A stretch of DNA of 51,828 nucleotides from an uncultured Oscillatoriales cyanobacterium (GTDB lineage Bacteria > Cyanobacteriota > Cyanobacteriia > Cyanobacteriales > Microcoleaceae): positions 1-51,828 of the forward strand of contig CAITND010000049.1 in the NCBI GenBank assembly GCA_903893625.1, given 5' to 3'. How positions within the stretch are numbered: the stretch's first letter is position 1; every line of letters starts with the position of its first letter. The translations under genes were made by a program, and so were the position numbers. Positions 8,889-17,280 of this stretch are shown one piece after another. The notes under the pieces are model-generated. The model was given only the letters and a program-made list of their open reading frames with translations, was not told the DNA's origin and did not search any database.

Positions 8889-8996
8889 TCAAAATTCGGT
8901 CAATTCCTGAGATGTAAAGGCTGTTCCAACCATGCAAACTCCATATTGCAATAAATGTCGGCGGGTAGAACTGGGTGTATCGTAATCTGGGGTCAT
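8889..8996 (-). CDS. Tat-signal-like small ORF (35 aa)
   Basis: A 35-residue ORF starting at ATG 8996 with a good ribosome binding site (AGGAAAG, 5 bases upstream on the minus strand). It reads MTPDYDTPSSTRRHLLQYG and then a short hydrophobic stretch (VCMVGTAF), and stops soon after. The TRRHLLQYG...GTA pattern parallels SRRNLLKFG...GTA of the carbonic anhydrase signal peptide just upstream in the operon. It is either a relic of a duplicated carbonic anhydrase gene, reduced to its signal peptide, or a genuine tiny protein. The good ribosome binding site keeps the second option open. Confidence 0.4.
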   Translation of the reverse strand: MTPDYDTPSSTRRHLLQYGVCMVGTAFTSQELTEF

Positions 8997-9081
8997 GTTG
9001 TCTTTCCTAGCTGATGGAATATCAAAAAGCAAGCTTATCTCTGATTCAATTGAATTGATTATAAACTTGCTTGAAGCAGCT

Positions 9082-9786
9082 TTAAGCAACCACTTTTACC
9101 ATTCCCTTATCTAAGTCATAGTAACCTCCCACTATTTTTAATTTCCCGTCTTTGATTAATTGGGAAATTACCGGAGAAGCTTGTAAACGACTCATTCCTA
9201 ATTTGACATTAGAAATAATGCTTTCTTCTAAGGTTTGATTGGGCTTAATAGCAGGTTTAATTGCGTCTAAAATACTACCAATTTGACCAGGAACTGCATT
9301 GCCAGCAATAGTAGCTTTGACCGCTCCACAACTTTGATGTCCAATGACCATCAGAACTTTTGCTCCTAACACTAATGTTCCAAATTCAAGACTCCCAATT
9401 TCTTCGGGTGTGGCAACATTTCCGGCATTTCTAACTACGAATAAATCTCCAAAACCTCGGTCAAAAATAATTTCCGCAGGAACCCGTGAATCTGCACAAC
9501 TCAGAATAGCAGCAAAGGGAGCTTGTCCTTGGGCAACTTCTTGAATTCTTGTCATGGTTTGATTCGGATTTTTGCGTTTATTTTCGATAAACCGCTTGTT
9601 TCCTTCTAACAGTTGGTTTAAGGCTTCATCTGGGGTAATATTATTCCCAGCAATCGCAGGTTTCTCTTTTAACCAATTAACTTTTGTTCCCAATCCTGCT
9701 GTTAAAGCGGCAGTTCCCGCCACTCCTGCACCAAACTTTAATAAATTCCGACGAGAGACGTTTAAGTTTTGTTTAGTTTTGTTCAT
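9082..9786 (-). CDS. ecaB: Tat-exported beta-carbonic anhydrase (EcaB-like)
   Basis: Interconverts CO2 and bicarbonate. Beta-CA zinc-site motifs are visible: CADSR (Cys, Asp-Arg dyad) and GHQSCGAV (His and Cys ligands), with LFVVRNAGN between them. The N-terminus carries a twin-arginine signal (SRRNLLKFGAG, then a hydrophobic GVAGTAALTAG), so the folded zinc enzyme is probably exported across the thylakoid or plasma membrane. An ATG at 9816 lacks a ribosome binding site; ATG 9786 is preceded by GAAGAA and puts the RR motif near the usual place, so I prefer it (234 residues). It lies between ndhF3 and ndhD3 in the same direction. In Synechocystis the beta-CA EcaB has been linked to NDH-1 CO2 uptake (from memory); the symbol is by analogy. 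Confidence 0.88.
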   Translation of the reverse strand: MNKTKQNLNVSRRNLLKFGAGVAGTAALTAGLGTKVNWLKEKPAIAGNNITPDEALNQLLEGNKRFIENKRKNPNQTMTRIQEVAQGQAPFAAILSCADSRVPAEIIFDRGFGDLFVVRNAGNVATPEEIGSLEFGTLVLGAKVLMVIGHQSCGAVKATIAGNAVPGQIGSILDAIKPAIKPNQTLEESIISNVKLGMSRLQASPVISQLIKDGKLKIVGGYYDLDKGMVKVVA

Positions 9787-9865
9787 GATTTCTTCAGATT
9801 TAATTAATTTGAACATTCAGAGAATTAATCCTCTGGATGAATTATAAATGAAAAAGCCAAATCTT

Positions 9866-11701
9866 TTAAAACAAATTTAGGGTAAAGAACCCTAAAAGTA
9901 AAGTCACCCCCAAGATGATAGTTAAAGCATAGAATTGGGTTTGGCCAGAAACGTTGTATTTCAAACTTTGCCCACTAAAAACCGTTGCTATTCCCACTAA
10001 ATTTACAAAACCATCGACGATATAGCGGTCAATCCAATACATAATATTAGAGATTAATCCGACTCCGAAAATAATCGTGACTCGATACAATTTTGCAGTG
10101 TAAAAATCGTAAGCAAAGAAGTCTTGTACAGCTTGAGAAGGCAGTTTGACAGGTTTTTGCCAATTACTATTGAGATAAATTAACCCACTGAATCCACATC
10201 CTAACAACGTTGAAGTGATTAATAAACCTGCAACAGTAAGATTAGTTTCTTGTCCTTGGGGTAATAAATCCCACTGTTTTAATAATAAAGGAATATGCAA
10301 ACAAAATCCCATTAAAATTGTCATGGGTAACACCATCGCCCATAACCCTTCCGGTGAACGGGTGGTCATTTGTTTGGGTTTTCCGGCAAAAATCAATCCG
10401 AATTCACGGGTTAAACTAAAGGCAGTTAAACTATTAACTAAAAACAGGCAAAATACAATAGCGGGTTGAGTCTTCCACAGGGTTTCTGCTAACTCTAATA
10501 TTGTCCAAAAGCCCCCAAAGGGAGGAACCGCAATTAACGCCGCCATTCCCACTAAAAAACATAATCCCGAAATCGGACGTCGTGACCATAATCCCCCATA
10601 TTGGGTTAAATCTTGGGTGACATTATTACTAATAATTCCCCCAGTGGTCATGACTAATAAAGCCATCGGAAAAGTATAGGTAAATAACAGAGAAAGTGCC
10701 GATTGGGTTTGTCCCGTTCCTACCGCAATAAAGGTGATGCCCATATAGGCACTGACGGAATAGGAAAGGGCGCGTTTAATATCAATTTGAGCAATCGCAA
10801 TACAACTCGCTCCCACAGCCGTTGCTAACCCAATAAACACCGCAGTTGACATTACAAAAGGAGACAAAGCAATAACAGGCTGCATTTTGACTAATACCCA
10901 AGCTCCACAAGCAACGACAACAGAATTCCGTAAAATCGTACTCGGAAGGGGGCCTTCCATCGCTTCATCTAACCATAAATGCAGGGGAAATTGAGCGCAT
11001 TTTCCTAACGGCCCAGCTAATAATGCTAATCCTAATAAGGTGGCAACTTTGGGATCAATTTGGGCAGTTTGTGACCATTGGGCTAATTCTGTAAAATCCC
11101 AAGTTCCGGCGAGAGGAAATAGGGCAACCACTCCCATTAATAGGAATAAATCACCGACCCGTTTGGTTAAAAAAGCATCTCTCGCCCCGGTTACGACTAA
11201 GGGTTGGTTAAACCATAACCCGACTAATAAATAGGTTCCGAGAGTGAGAATTTCCAGAATAATGTAACTGTAGAATAGGGAGTTACACAGCACTAATCCA
11301 CATAACCCCGCTTCAAATAAAGCTAATAGAGAATAAAACCTCGCCCACCCCCAGTCCATTTCCATGTAACCGACGGCGTAAATTTGGGCTAATAAATTTA
11401 ACCCGGTAATTACTAAGGTGGCGCCAATGGTGACAACGGAAACTTCTAAGGGGATAGAAAGATTGAGGTCAACGATGCTAAACCAAGGAATGATTAACCG
11501 TTGGGGAGGATGACCCCAAATTTCCGTGAGGGCGACTAACCCATGTACAAAGGCGAATAAGGTGGTGATGATATTGACATATCCGGCTGGACGGGGGCCA
11601 GTGCGTCGAATAATGGAGGGAAACCAGAGGGCGGATAACAAAGCTCCGATTAATGGGTAGCACGGTATCCACCAAATGGTCTTGAGAAAAAAATCAGCCA
11701 T
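9866..11701 (-). CDS. ndhF3: NADH dehydrogenase-like subunit NdhF3
   Basis: A 611-residue NuoL/NdhF-type antiporter-like subunit with about 15 transmembrane helices. Typical segments are WGWARFYSLLALFEAGLCGL, LGKCAQFPLHLWLDEAMEGP (the family usually reads PLHVWLPDAMEGPTP) and IAQIDIKRALSYSVSAYMG, followed by a C-terminal lateral-helix region. It is the first gene of the minus-strand CO2-uptake operon and, with NdhD3, gives NDH-1MS its CupA-binding module. The order ndhF3-ndhD3-cupA is the classic inducible set; here a carbonic anhydrase gene is inserted after ndhF3. The 309-base space upstream holds its likely promoter. Confidence 0.95.
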   Translation of the reverse strand: MADFFLKTIWWIPCYPLIGALLSALWFPSIIRRTGPRPAGYVNIITTLFAFVHGLVALTEIWGHPPQRLIIPWFSIVDLNLSIPLEVSVVTIGATLVITGLNLLAQIYAVGYMEMDWGWARFYSLLALFEAGLCGLVLCNSLFYSYIILEILTLGTYLLVGLWFNQPLVVTGARDAFLTKRVGDLFLLMGVVALFPLAGTWDFTELAQWSQTAQIDPKVATLLGLALLAGPLGKCAQFPLHLWLDEAMEGPLPSTILRNSVVVACGAWVLVKMQPVIALSPFVMSTAVFIGLATAVGASCIAIAQIDIKRALSYSVSAYMGITFIAVGTGQTQSALSLLFTYTFPMALLVMTTGGIISNNVTQDLTQYGGLWSRRPISGLCFLVGMAALIAVPPFGGFWTILELAETLWKTQPAIVFCLFLVNSLTAFSLTREFGLIFAGKPKQMTTRSPEGLWAMVLPMTILMGFCLHIPLLLKQWDLLPQGQETNLTVAGLLITSTLLGCGFSGLIYLNSNWQKPVKLPSQAVQDFFAYDFYTAKLYRVTIIFGVGLISNIMYWIDRYIVDGFVNLVGIATVFSGQSLKYNVSGQTQFYALTIILGVTLLLGFFTLNLF

Positions 11702-12010
11702 TGGTGTGACCTATTGATGGGTTTGTAGAAAGATTCCAACGGAATAAAACCTTACTCCTGGGACTTTGTAGCTTTTTGAAGTCTAAGGGACTTCGGTAAA
11801 CTACATAGATTTTTTACTGTTGAATATAAATATACCATAGACATTTATATATAGATAGTCCCCAAGGTATATCAATATAAGAGATATTTCTGATAAATAA
11901 TATAGGTTTTGTTTATGTTGAATCATCTCCTCCTCCTTTTCTTTAACACTTGACACTTTCTTACTAAAAATGCTATCTTGGAATGTGATTTAGTAATTTC
12001 GGGAGGGATT
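11702..12010 (-). promoter_or_regulatory. Divergent control region of ndhF3, with candidate LysR-type site
   Basis: A gene-free 309-base region between ndhF3 (leftward) and the metallopeptidase gene (rightward). An interrupted palindrome ATAAAT-N11-ATTTAT lies at 11826-11848, about 125 bases upstream of the ndhF3 start. The spacing fits the T-N11-A form bound by LysR-type regulators; in Synechocystis this operon is controlled by the LysR-type NdhR/CcmR. The surroundings are very AT-rich, so chance is a real alternative. For the rightward gene, GGGAGGG precedes ATG 12011. Confidence 0.35.
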
Positions 12011-13036
12011 ATGGCAGTCACTAACTCCATTGATATCTCAACCCTCTATGCTCGCCTCAATCAGATGGGATTGAGCAAAAACTTTGTGCGCGAGAATGGG
12101 CTTCCTGAATGGTGGACGGAAGAATGTGAAACGCTTCCCGATGCAACTCTTACAGCTGCTGCCTATATCTCCCGACGCTTCAATCTCGAATTTCAGTCAT
12201 TAATTACCCCTGAATCTCAGCCAACTTTTCAACAATCCACGAAAACCTGTTACAAAAAAGTTGATCATCATGTTTTACCAGAAATCAGTATTGCCAGTCA
12301 TTTAGGGCGACGAGTTGCGGAACTTGTTGTTAAAACATATACAAAAGAGTATCAACCTATTGCCGGGAGAACGGCTTACCAGATTAGGGAAGAAATTCTC
12401 AACCTAGGAAAAGTTGTTAATCTCGAAAACTTATTAAATTTCTGTGCTGAATATGGTATCCCCGTTTTTCACTTTGCTAGGTTTCCCAAAACCGTTAAAA
12501 AGTTTCATGGTATGGTGACAGATTTCACCTCTAAACCTGTCGTGGTGATTGGTTTGCAAGATTTGTCTCCTAGTCGTCTTGCCTTCATTTTAGCCCATGA
12601 ATTGGGTCATATTGCCCTCAATCACCTAGAAGCAGGAGAAACCATCAACGATGAGGAAATCAAGCTTGATGATGTGCAAAACGATAACGAATGTGCAGCC
12701 AATGAATTTGCGATTGAATTGTTACTTGGAAAATCTGACCAAGTATATTATTTCCCTCAATATATGAAAGCTGAAAGCCTTGCTTTCAGTGCTCGTGAAA
12801 AAGCCAAGCGTGATCAGAACGATCCCGGTGCGATCGCCTGGAATTACGGCTGGTATAAAAAGAGTCACTTTGCAGTGGCAAGGAAAGCAGTTAATCTAAT
12901 TGAAAAGAATGAAAATGCCCCTAAAATGATCAATCAGCAATTGAGTCAATTGTTAGACTGGGATTGTTTAAGTGAAGACAATCAAGAATATTTAGCTCTA
13001 GCACTTAAACTAGATCGGAATCAAGTAGGAGGGTAG
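12011..13036 (+). CDS. ImmA/IrrE-type zinc metallopeptidase (antitoxin-like)
   Basis: A 341-residue protein with an M78/COG2856 peptidase domain: LAHELGHIALNHLEAG around residues 195-209 supplies HExxH, and NECAANEFAIELL about 30 residues on supplies the third ligand glutamate. Residues 1-70 (NQMGLSKNFVRENGLPEWW) look like a degenerate helix-turn-helix. A longer reading from 11978 exists, but GGGAGGG four bases before ATG 12011 favours this start. The next gene begins 6 bases after the stop and encodes a PIN-like protein. Xre/COG2856 proteins paired with PIN toxins are a known toxin-antitoxin arrangement, so this is probably the antitoxin or regulatory partner. It has no relation to the adjacent divergent ndhF3 operon. 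Confidence 0.85.
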   Translation: MAVTNSIDISTLYARLNQMGLSKNFVRENGLPEWWTEECETLPDATLTAAAYISRRFNLEFQSLITPESQPTFQQSTKTCYKKVDHHVLPEISIASHLGRRVAELVVKTYTKEYQPIAGRTAYQIREEILNLGKVVNLENLLNFCAEYGIPVFHFARFPKTVKKFHGMVTDFTSKPVVVIGLQDLSPSRLAFILAHELGHIALNHLEAGETINDEEIKLDDVQNDNECAANEFAIELLLGKSDQVYYFPQYMKAESLAFSAREKAKRDQNDPGAIAWNYGWYKKSHFAVARKAVNLIEKNENAPKMINQQLSQLLDWDCLSEDNQEYLALALKLDRNQVGG

Positions 13037-13042
13037 ACCTGT

Positions 13043-13663
13043 TTGTTAGTTTGTTTTTTAGATAACGACATCATCCTAAAACTAGCAGCATACGACCTGT
13101 TTGCAGAAGTGATCGCTGCTTTCGATTTGACCTGGCAGGACTTGCGGATTTTGAATACGGCTATCTACATTATTAGAGCAAAAAATACGGCTAAACACTA
13201 TTCCCCAGAATGTATACAGAGGGCAATCTCTATTGTCGAGAAATGCCAAACTGTGCCAACCCAACCAACGGATGAATTTCAATTGCTGCTGAGGATTGAC
13301 GAAATAGATGAAGGCGAAGCATCACTCATCGCCGCCACAGCAACCGAGTCGGCTTTTTGGTTAATGACTGGTGATAAGCGTTGCTTAAAAGCATTAGTAA
13401 GTGATGAGAGTATTGCATCAATTCGTCAACGCCTAGTAGGTCGTACTATCTGTCTTGAACAAATTTTGCTGAAGCTAATCTCAATTCATGGAATTGATTG
13501 GGTTCAACACAGGGTCTTAGATGCCCCAATCTGTGACAAAGCAATTAAAATTGCCTTTGGATGGTCAACTCCTGCGGATGAAACCAGCGTCAAAGAAGCG
13601 TTAAATAGCTACATTAAGGAGTTGGAAAAGCAATCACAAGGGTTATTAGCAAATCTAACCTAG
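13043..13663 (+). CDS. PIN-like nuclease, putative toxin
   Basis: A 206-residue protein starting with TTG 13043, supported by AGGAGGG at 13027-13033. PIN-type acidic positions are visible: CFLDNDIILKLA at the N-terminus, DEGEASLIAA near residue 92 and LMTGDKRCLKAL near residue 115, the last resembling the T-x-D-xx-L motif. PIN proteins are metal-dependent RNases; together with the metallopeptidase gene 6 bases upstream, the pair looks like a toxin-antitoxin module. The C-terminal third is not recognisable. Use of TTG may keep its translation low compared with the upstream partner. The gene converges on the metzincin gene with a gap of only 4 bases. Confidence 0.7.
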   Translation: MLVCFLDNDIILKLAAYDLFAEVIAAFDLTWQDLRILNTAIYIIRAKNTAKHYSPECIQRAISIVEKCQTVPTQPTDEFQLLLRIDEIDEGEASLIAATATESAFWLMTGDKRCLKALVSDESIASIRQRLVGRTICLEQILLKLISIHGIDWVQHRVLDAPICDKAIKIAFGWSTPADETSVKEALNSYIKELEKQSQGLLANLT

Positions 13664-13667
13664 GAGG

Positions 13668-14378
13668 CTATTCCTCTCGTTTATTCTTGGCTCTATAACG
13701 GCGAATAGCAGCGTTCATTAAGTTAATTTGCTCTGCATGAAATGAGGGAGGCATTAAATTATGAATGGTATGATCCAATCCATCGTGCATAACGTCTGTG
13801 GGCAATGTGGAATGATCCAGTCCAAGTGTATGTCCGATTTCATGGGCAATAGTATTGGCAATTAAGTTAGACAAGTGATTAACACTAAGGTTGGCATCGT
13901 AAGAAGCATAAAATACTTGGTCAATACGAATAATTGCACGGTCTGTAACCATTCCTGACAGAAAACTAGCCACTCCTAGATAGTTAACTGGTTGGTTGTC
14001 AGCAAATATATAGACATGAGTAAAATCTTCACCCCACTCTTTAGTGTCGGGGAGATCTGAAGTCAAAAATACGTTGACACTTCTCAAAGCACCATAGAGT
14101 TTTAAAAAGGCATCTATAAAAAGAGTAGTGATCCCATCCCTATTTTCCGGTGCGACATCCATTCCCGACACATCTATCCAAATGCAACGGCGAAACTCTT
14201 GATCTGGGTTTGTGAGAGTTCGCCCGCAAGAAGGGCAAAACTCCCACGGAGGCTGAATCCGAGATCGACACCCTGGACATCGGGGTTTAGACGGCCTAGT
14301 CAGGTCAATACGCTGGGAAAGGGGAAGTTTAAGCTGGCGATTGTGTTTGGTTAGATCTAGGCGATCATACAGAGACAT
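13668..14378 (-). CDS. Zinc-ribbon plus metzincin-type metalloprotease
   Basis: A 236-residue protein. Residues 34-51 form a zinc ribbon (CPGC ... CPSC). The C-terminal half has a full metzincin signature, AHEIGHTLGLDH (H179, E180, H183, H189), followed by a Met-turn candidate DVMHDG at residue 197. Matrixin-like proteases are usually secreted, yet this one has no signal peptide and begins with a cytosolic-type zinc ribbon. The two TerD genes lie upstream on the same strand (167-base gap), suggesting participation in a Ter-type stress module. Substrate unknown. Confidence 0.75.
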   Translation of the reverse strand: MSLYDRLDLTKHNRQLKLPLSQRIDLTRPSKPRCPGCRSRIQPPWEFCPSCGRTLTNPDQEFRRCIWIDVSGMDVAPENRDGITTLFIDAFLKLYGALRSVNVFLTSDLPDTKEWGEDFTHVYIFADNQPVNYLGVASFLSGMVTDRAIIRIDQVFYASYDANLSVNHLSNLIANTIAHEIGHTLGLDHSTLPTDVMHDGLDHTIHNLMPPSFHAEQINLMNAAIRRYRAKNKREE

Positions 14379-14544
14379 TTACTTAGAATGGGGATTTTTT
14401 ATCATCATAAATTTTTTTGAGCTAATTTCAGCTAGTGTCCTTGCCGAAAAATATAGGATATTTCGCTGCATCAACATCCGTCTCTCTGACAAATGCTGAT
14501 TAGATTAACATTCAGTTGATTTTCTCTTGGCACTCAGCGAATAG

Positions 14545-15147
14545 TTAGCCATAGGATGTAACAATTTCTGCTAAACCGTTCACACTAACACCGTTGCCAA
14601 TTGCAGCCAATTTCCAATCATCGTTGTGCTTGTATAATTCAGCCATGAGCATTCCGGTCATACCTTTGTACTCAGATCCTGATAGGTTATACCGAGCCAG
14701 TTCTTGATTGTTGGACATATTAACCAAGCGCACAAAGGCATTTTTTACCTGTCCGAAATCTTGTTTGCGAGCTATACAATCGTAGATATTAACCGTGAAA
14801 ATCAGTTTTGTAATCTGTGATGGGATCAGAGATAAATCCACAATGATTTGTTCATCATCTCCCTCTCCTGTACCCGTGAGATTATCCCCCAGATGGGTAA
14901 TTGCTCCTGAACGGTGGTTGAGATTGCCAAAGTAAATCACATTAGCTATATCATTGACTTTGCCATCAGCATCTAAACAGATTATGGAGGCATCAAGATC
15001 GTAGTCTGGACTATTGCTGAAAGCACCAAATAAACCACCACCCGTTTTTTTGACCACATCCCAGCCTAGTCCGCAAATCAGTTTTTTGAGTCCTGGTGCT
15101 TCTTTAGAAAGCGAGATGCGTTGCCCTTTTTGTAAATTAATTCCCAT
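14545..15147 (-). CDS. terD: TerD family protein, copy 1
   Basis: A 200-residue TerD/CABP1-type protein, one of the Ca2+-binding proteins of tellurite- and stress-resistance clusters. Family motifs are GINLQKGQRISL at the N-terminus, the acidic SPDYDLDASIICLDADGK, and GDNLTGTGEGDDEQIIVDL in the middle, whose acidic side chains bind calcium. It starts 12 bases after the stop of a second TerD gene at 15160-15735 and is surely cotranscribed. No TerC, TerB or TerZ is nearby, so this is a partial ter set. Role in tellurite resistance is not implied; membrane-associated stress signalling is the broader family idea. Confidence 0.9.
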   Translation of the reverse strand: MGINLQKGQRISLSKEAPGLKKLICGLGWDVVKKTGGGLFGAFSNSPDYDLDASIICLDADGKVNDIANVIYFGNLNHRSGAITHLGDNLTGTGEGDDEQIIVDLSLIPSQITKLIFTVNIYDCIARKQDFGQVKNAFVRLVNMSNNQELARYNLSGSEYKGMTGMLMAELYKHNDDWKLAAIGNGVSVNGLAEIVTSYG

Positions 15148-15159
15148 TGGTTTTGCCTT

Positions 15160-15735
15160 TTAGCTATAGCGATCAAGTAATGTTTGTAAACCTCCTTGAT
15201 AACCTGCCCCCACTGCATTCAGACGCCACTCTCCGTCTTTACGGTAGAGTTCAGCCATAATTAACGCGGTCTCAATTGAATAGTCTTCAACCAGGTCATA
15301 ACGGACAACTTCTTGTTTTGTCTGGGCATTTACGATCCGCACAAAAGCATTTTGCACTTGTCCAAAGTTCTGATGCCGTTGTTGTGCTTCGTGGATGGTC
15401 ACAGTCACAATAATTTTTTGGATGTCAGCAGGGATTTTTTGGAGGTTGATTTTGACAACTTCATCATCACCTTCACCCACACCCGTAAGGTTATCTCCGG
15501 TATGCTGAACCGATTGATCAGGGTCGGGACTGGTGAGATTGTTGTAAAAAATAAAGTGATTATCCGAAATCAGTTTTTCATTGGCACCCAGCAGAAACAA
15601 GGATGAGTCTAGGTCAAAGTCGGAACCTGTGTCTGTAACTTTAACGTCCCATCCTAGTCCTACGAATATCTCGGTTAATCCCGGTGCGATCTTGTCGAGA
15701 GATACGCGCTGCCCTTTGGTAAGTGAAACTCCCAT
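15160..15735 (-). CDS. terD: TerD family protein, copy 2
   Basis: A 191-residue TerD-domain protein with GVSLTKGQRVSLDK, SDFDLDSSLFLLGANEK and GDNLTGVGEGDDEVVKINL, all typical. It is first of the two TerD genes (12-base gap) and is a diverged paralogue of its neighbour rather than a recent duplicate. The start ATG 15735 fits the family N-terminus exactly. Upstream, 15736-15910 is gene-free and probably carries the promoter of the TerD pair. Confidence 0.9.
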   Translation of the reverse strand: MGVSLTKGQRVSLDKIAPGLTEIFVGLGWDVKVTDTGSDFDLDSSLFLLGANEKLISDNHFIFYNNLTSPDPDQSVQHTGDNLTGVGEGDDEVVKINLQKIPADIQKIIVTVTIHEAQQRHQNFGQVQNAFVRIVNAQTKQEVVRYDLVEDYSIETALIMAELYRKDGEWRLNAVGAGYQGGLQTLLDRYS

Positions 15736-15910
15736 GATTCAGTTTTCCTCTGTATTAGATTAGTGATCGATAAGACTGTATACGGAATTATAGATGACCT
15801 ATGGTCTATAAGTCAAGATCGACAGAGTAATTATAAAAGTAAAAACCTTTTGATAGTAGTAGTTAGAGGTGCTATAGTCCGCAAAAAATACCACTGTGGA
15901 TCAAGAAGAT

Positions 15911-16732
15911 TTAATCTTTAATAATTTGGATAAATTCTTTTAATATTTGTTCATAGCGATCGCCTGCCACTTCAATAACATCATTATGATCAGCCCCTTC
16001 CACCCAAAAAGACAATTTAGGAGTATTTATCGCTGCAAATAAACGTTGTCCATGACTAAACGGAATCACTTGATCAACGGTTCCATGAATCACTAAAACC
16101 GGAGCTTTAATTAAAGGAATTTTGCTCAGATTGGCAAACTTATCAAAAGGATATAAAGGAAAATCAATTTTGACTCGAAAGGTGCTAATAAATGTACTTT
16201 CTAAAACTAAACCCCCCACAGGTTGACGAGAGGCTAAATCAACCGATGGCCCCCCACCAACTGAACGACCATAAATAATAATCTGATGCGGTGGAATTTT
16301 TAACTGTTGTGTAAGATAATTATAAGCAGCATCAATTGCTTGATAAGCTCCCTGTTCTGAAGGTTTTCCTTCACTGGTTCCATAGCCGGGATAATCATAG
16401 GAAAAAACCGCAAACCCCATCTGACGAAATCGTTCTAATAAAAAGCGATTATCCCCTAAATCTTCAGCATTTCCATGACTGTAAAGAATGGTATATTTAG
16501 CTTTGGGGTTAGGTAAATATAACGCTGTAATATTCACACCTGGTGCTGTTTTTAGGGTTAGCAATTCTGGAGTCAGTTGATAACTGGAAGGTTGAGGAAC
16601 AAAAATCAAGTGTTCTGAATAGAAGTACGCCCAAACCCCAACAGCGACATAGAGAATTATCAGAAAACGGATCATGCGTTTCAGGGAAAACTCACCAATA
16701 ATAAAGCGTTTGATCACAGTCTGGCGGTTCAT
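15911..16732 (-). CDS. Membrane-anchored alpha/beta hydrolase
   Basis: A 273-residue alpha/beta-hydrolase of the ABHD17/BEM46-like group. The nucleophile elbow is IYGRSVGGGPS, the oxyanion-side motif LYSHGNAEDLGDN, the acid lies in VIHGTVDQVIPFSHG and the histidine in EGADHNDVI. Residues around 20-38 (MIRFLIILYVAVGVWAYFY) form one membrane helix, so the catalytic domain is probably anchored, perhaps facing the periplasm. Family members are esterases or acyl-thioesterases; substrate unknown. It stands alone, divergent from gcvH. Confidence 0.88.
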   Translation of the reverse strand: MNRQTVIKRFIIGEFSLKRMIRFLIILYVAVGVWAYFYSEHLIFVPQPSSYQLTPELLTLKTAPGVNITALYLPNPKAKYTILYSHGNAEDLGDNRFLLERFRQMGFAVFSYDYPGYGTSEGKPSEQGAYQAIDAAYNYLTQQLKIPPHQIIIYGRSVGGGPSVDLASRQPVGGLVLESTFISTFRVKIDFPLYPFDKFANLSKIPLIKAPVLVIHGTVDQVIPFSHGQRLFAAINTPKLSFWVEGADHNDVIEVAGDRYEQILKEFIQIIKD

Positions 16733-16829
16733 GAAGATTTTTAGATGACAAAGCTGTTTTTATTCTAATTTTGTAGTTTAATAGATTGGGTGAACAATTA
16801 ATAGAGTTAAGGAATTGTGAGGAATCACT

Positions 16830-17216
16830 ATGGCAGACTATCCTGAAGACCTGAGATATTTAGATAGCCACGAATATGTCAGACTTGATGGCGAAATTGC
16901 CACCATTGGTATTACGAGCTTTGCTGTGAGGGAACTCGGAGATATCGTGTTTGTGGAATTACCGAGTGTAGGGACTCAGGTTTCTAAAGGTGACGCTTGT
17001 GGAACAATTGAGTCTGTGAAAGCTGTGGCAGAATTGTATGCACCGATAAGCGCTACAGTGATTGAATGCAATACGACCCTTGAAGATTCCCCTGAAATTA
17101 TATGTGATGATCCCTATGGAGAAGGATGGTTAATCAAAGTTAAAGTTGATAACCTGAGTGATTTAGATGATACCTTATCCGTAGAACAATATCAAGCCTT
17201 AGTTGAAGGTTTTTAA
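16830..17216 (+). CDS. gcvH: Glycine cleavage system H protein
   Basis: A 128-residue lipoyl carrier of the glycine cleavage complex, which shuttles the aminomethyl group between the P, T and L proteins and so takes part in photorespiratory glycine breakdown. The lipoylation motif is GTIESVKAVAELYAP with K64 as acceptor. The start is supported by GAGGAA upstream of ATG 16830. Length is normal. gcvP and gcvT are not adjacent. Confidence 0.96.
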   Translation: MADYPEDLRYLDSHEYVRLDGEIATIGITSFAVRELGDIVFVELPSVGTQVSKGDACGTIESVKAVAELYAPISATVIECNTTLEDSPEIICDDPYGEGWLIKVKVDNLSDLDDTLSVEQYQALVEGF

Positions 17217-17280
17217 CAGAGGGTTTTGGGTTTTAGGTGTGCTCAAAGTCTTAATAAAAAATTGAATCAAAAAATATTTA

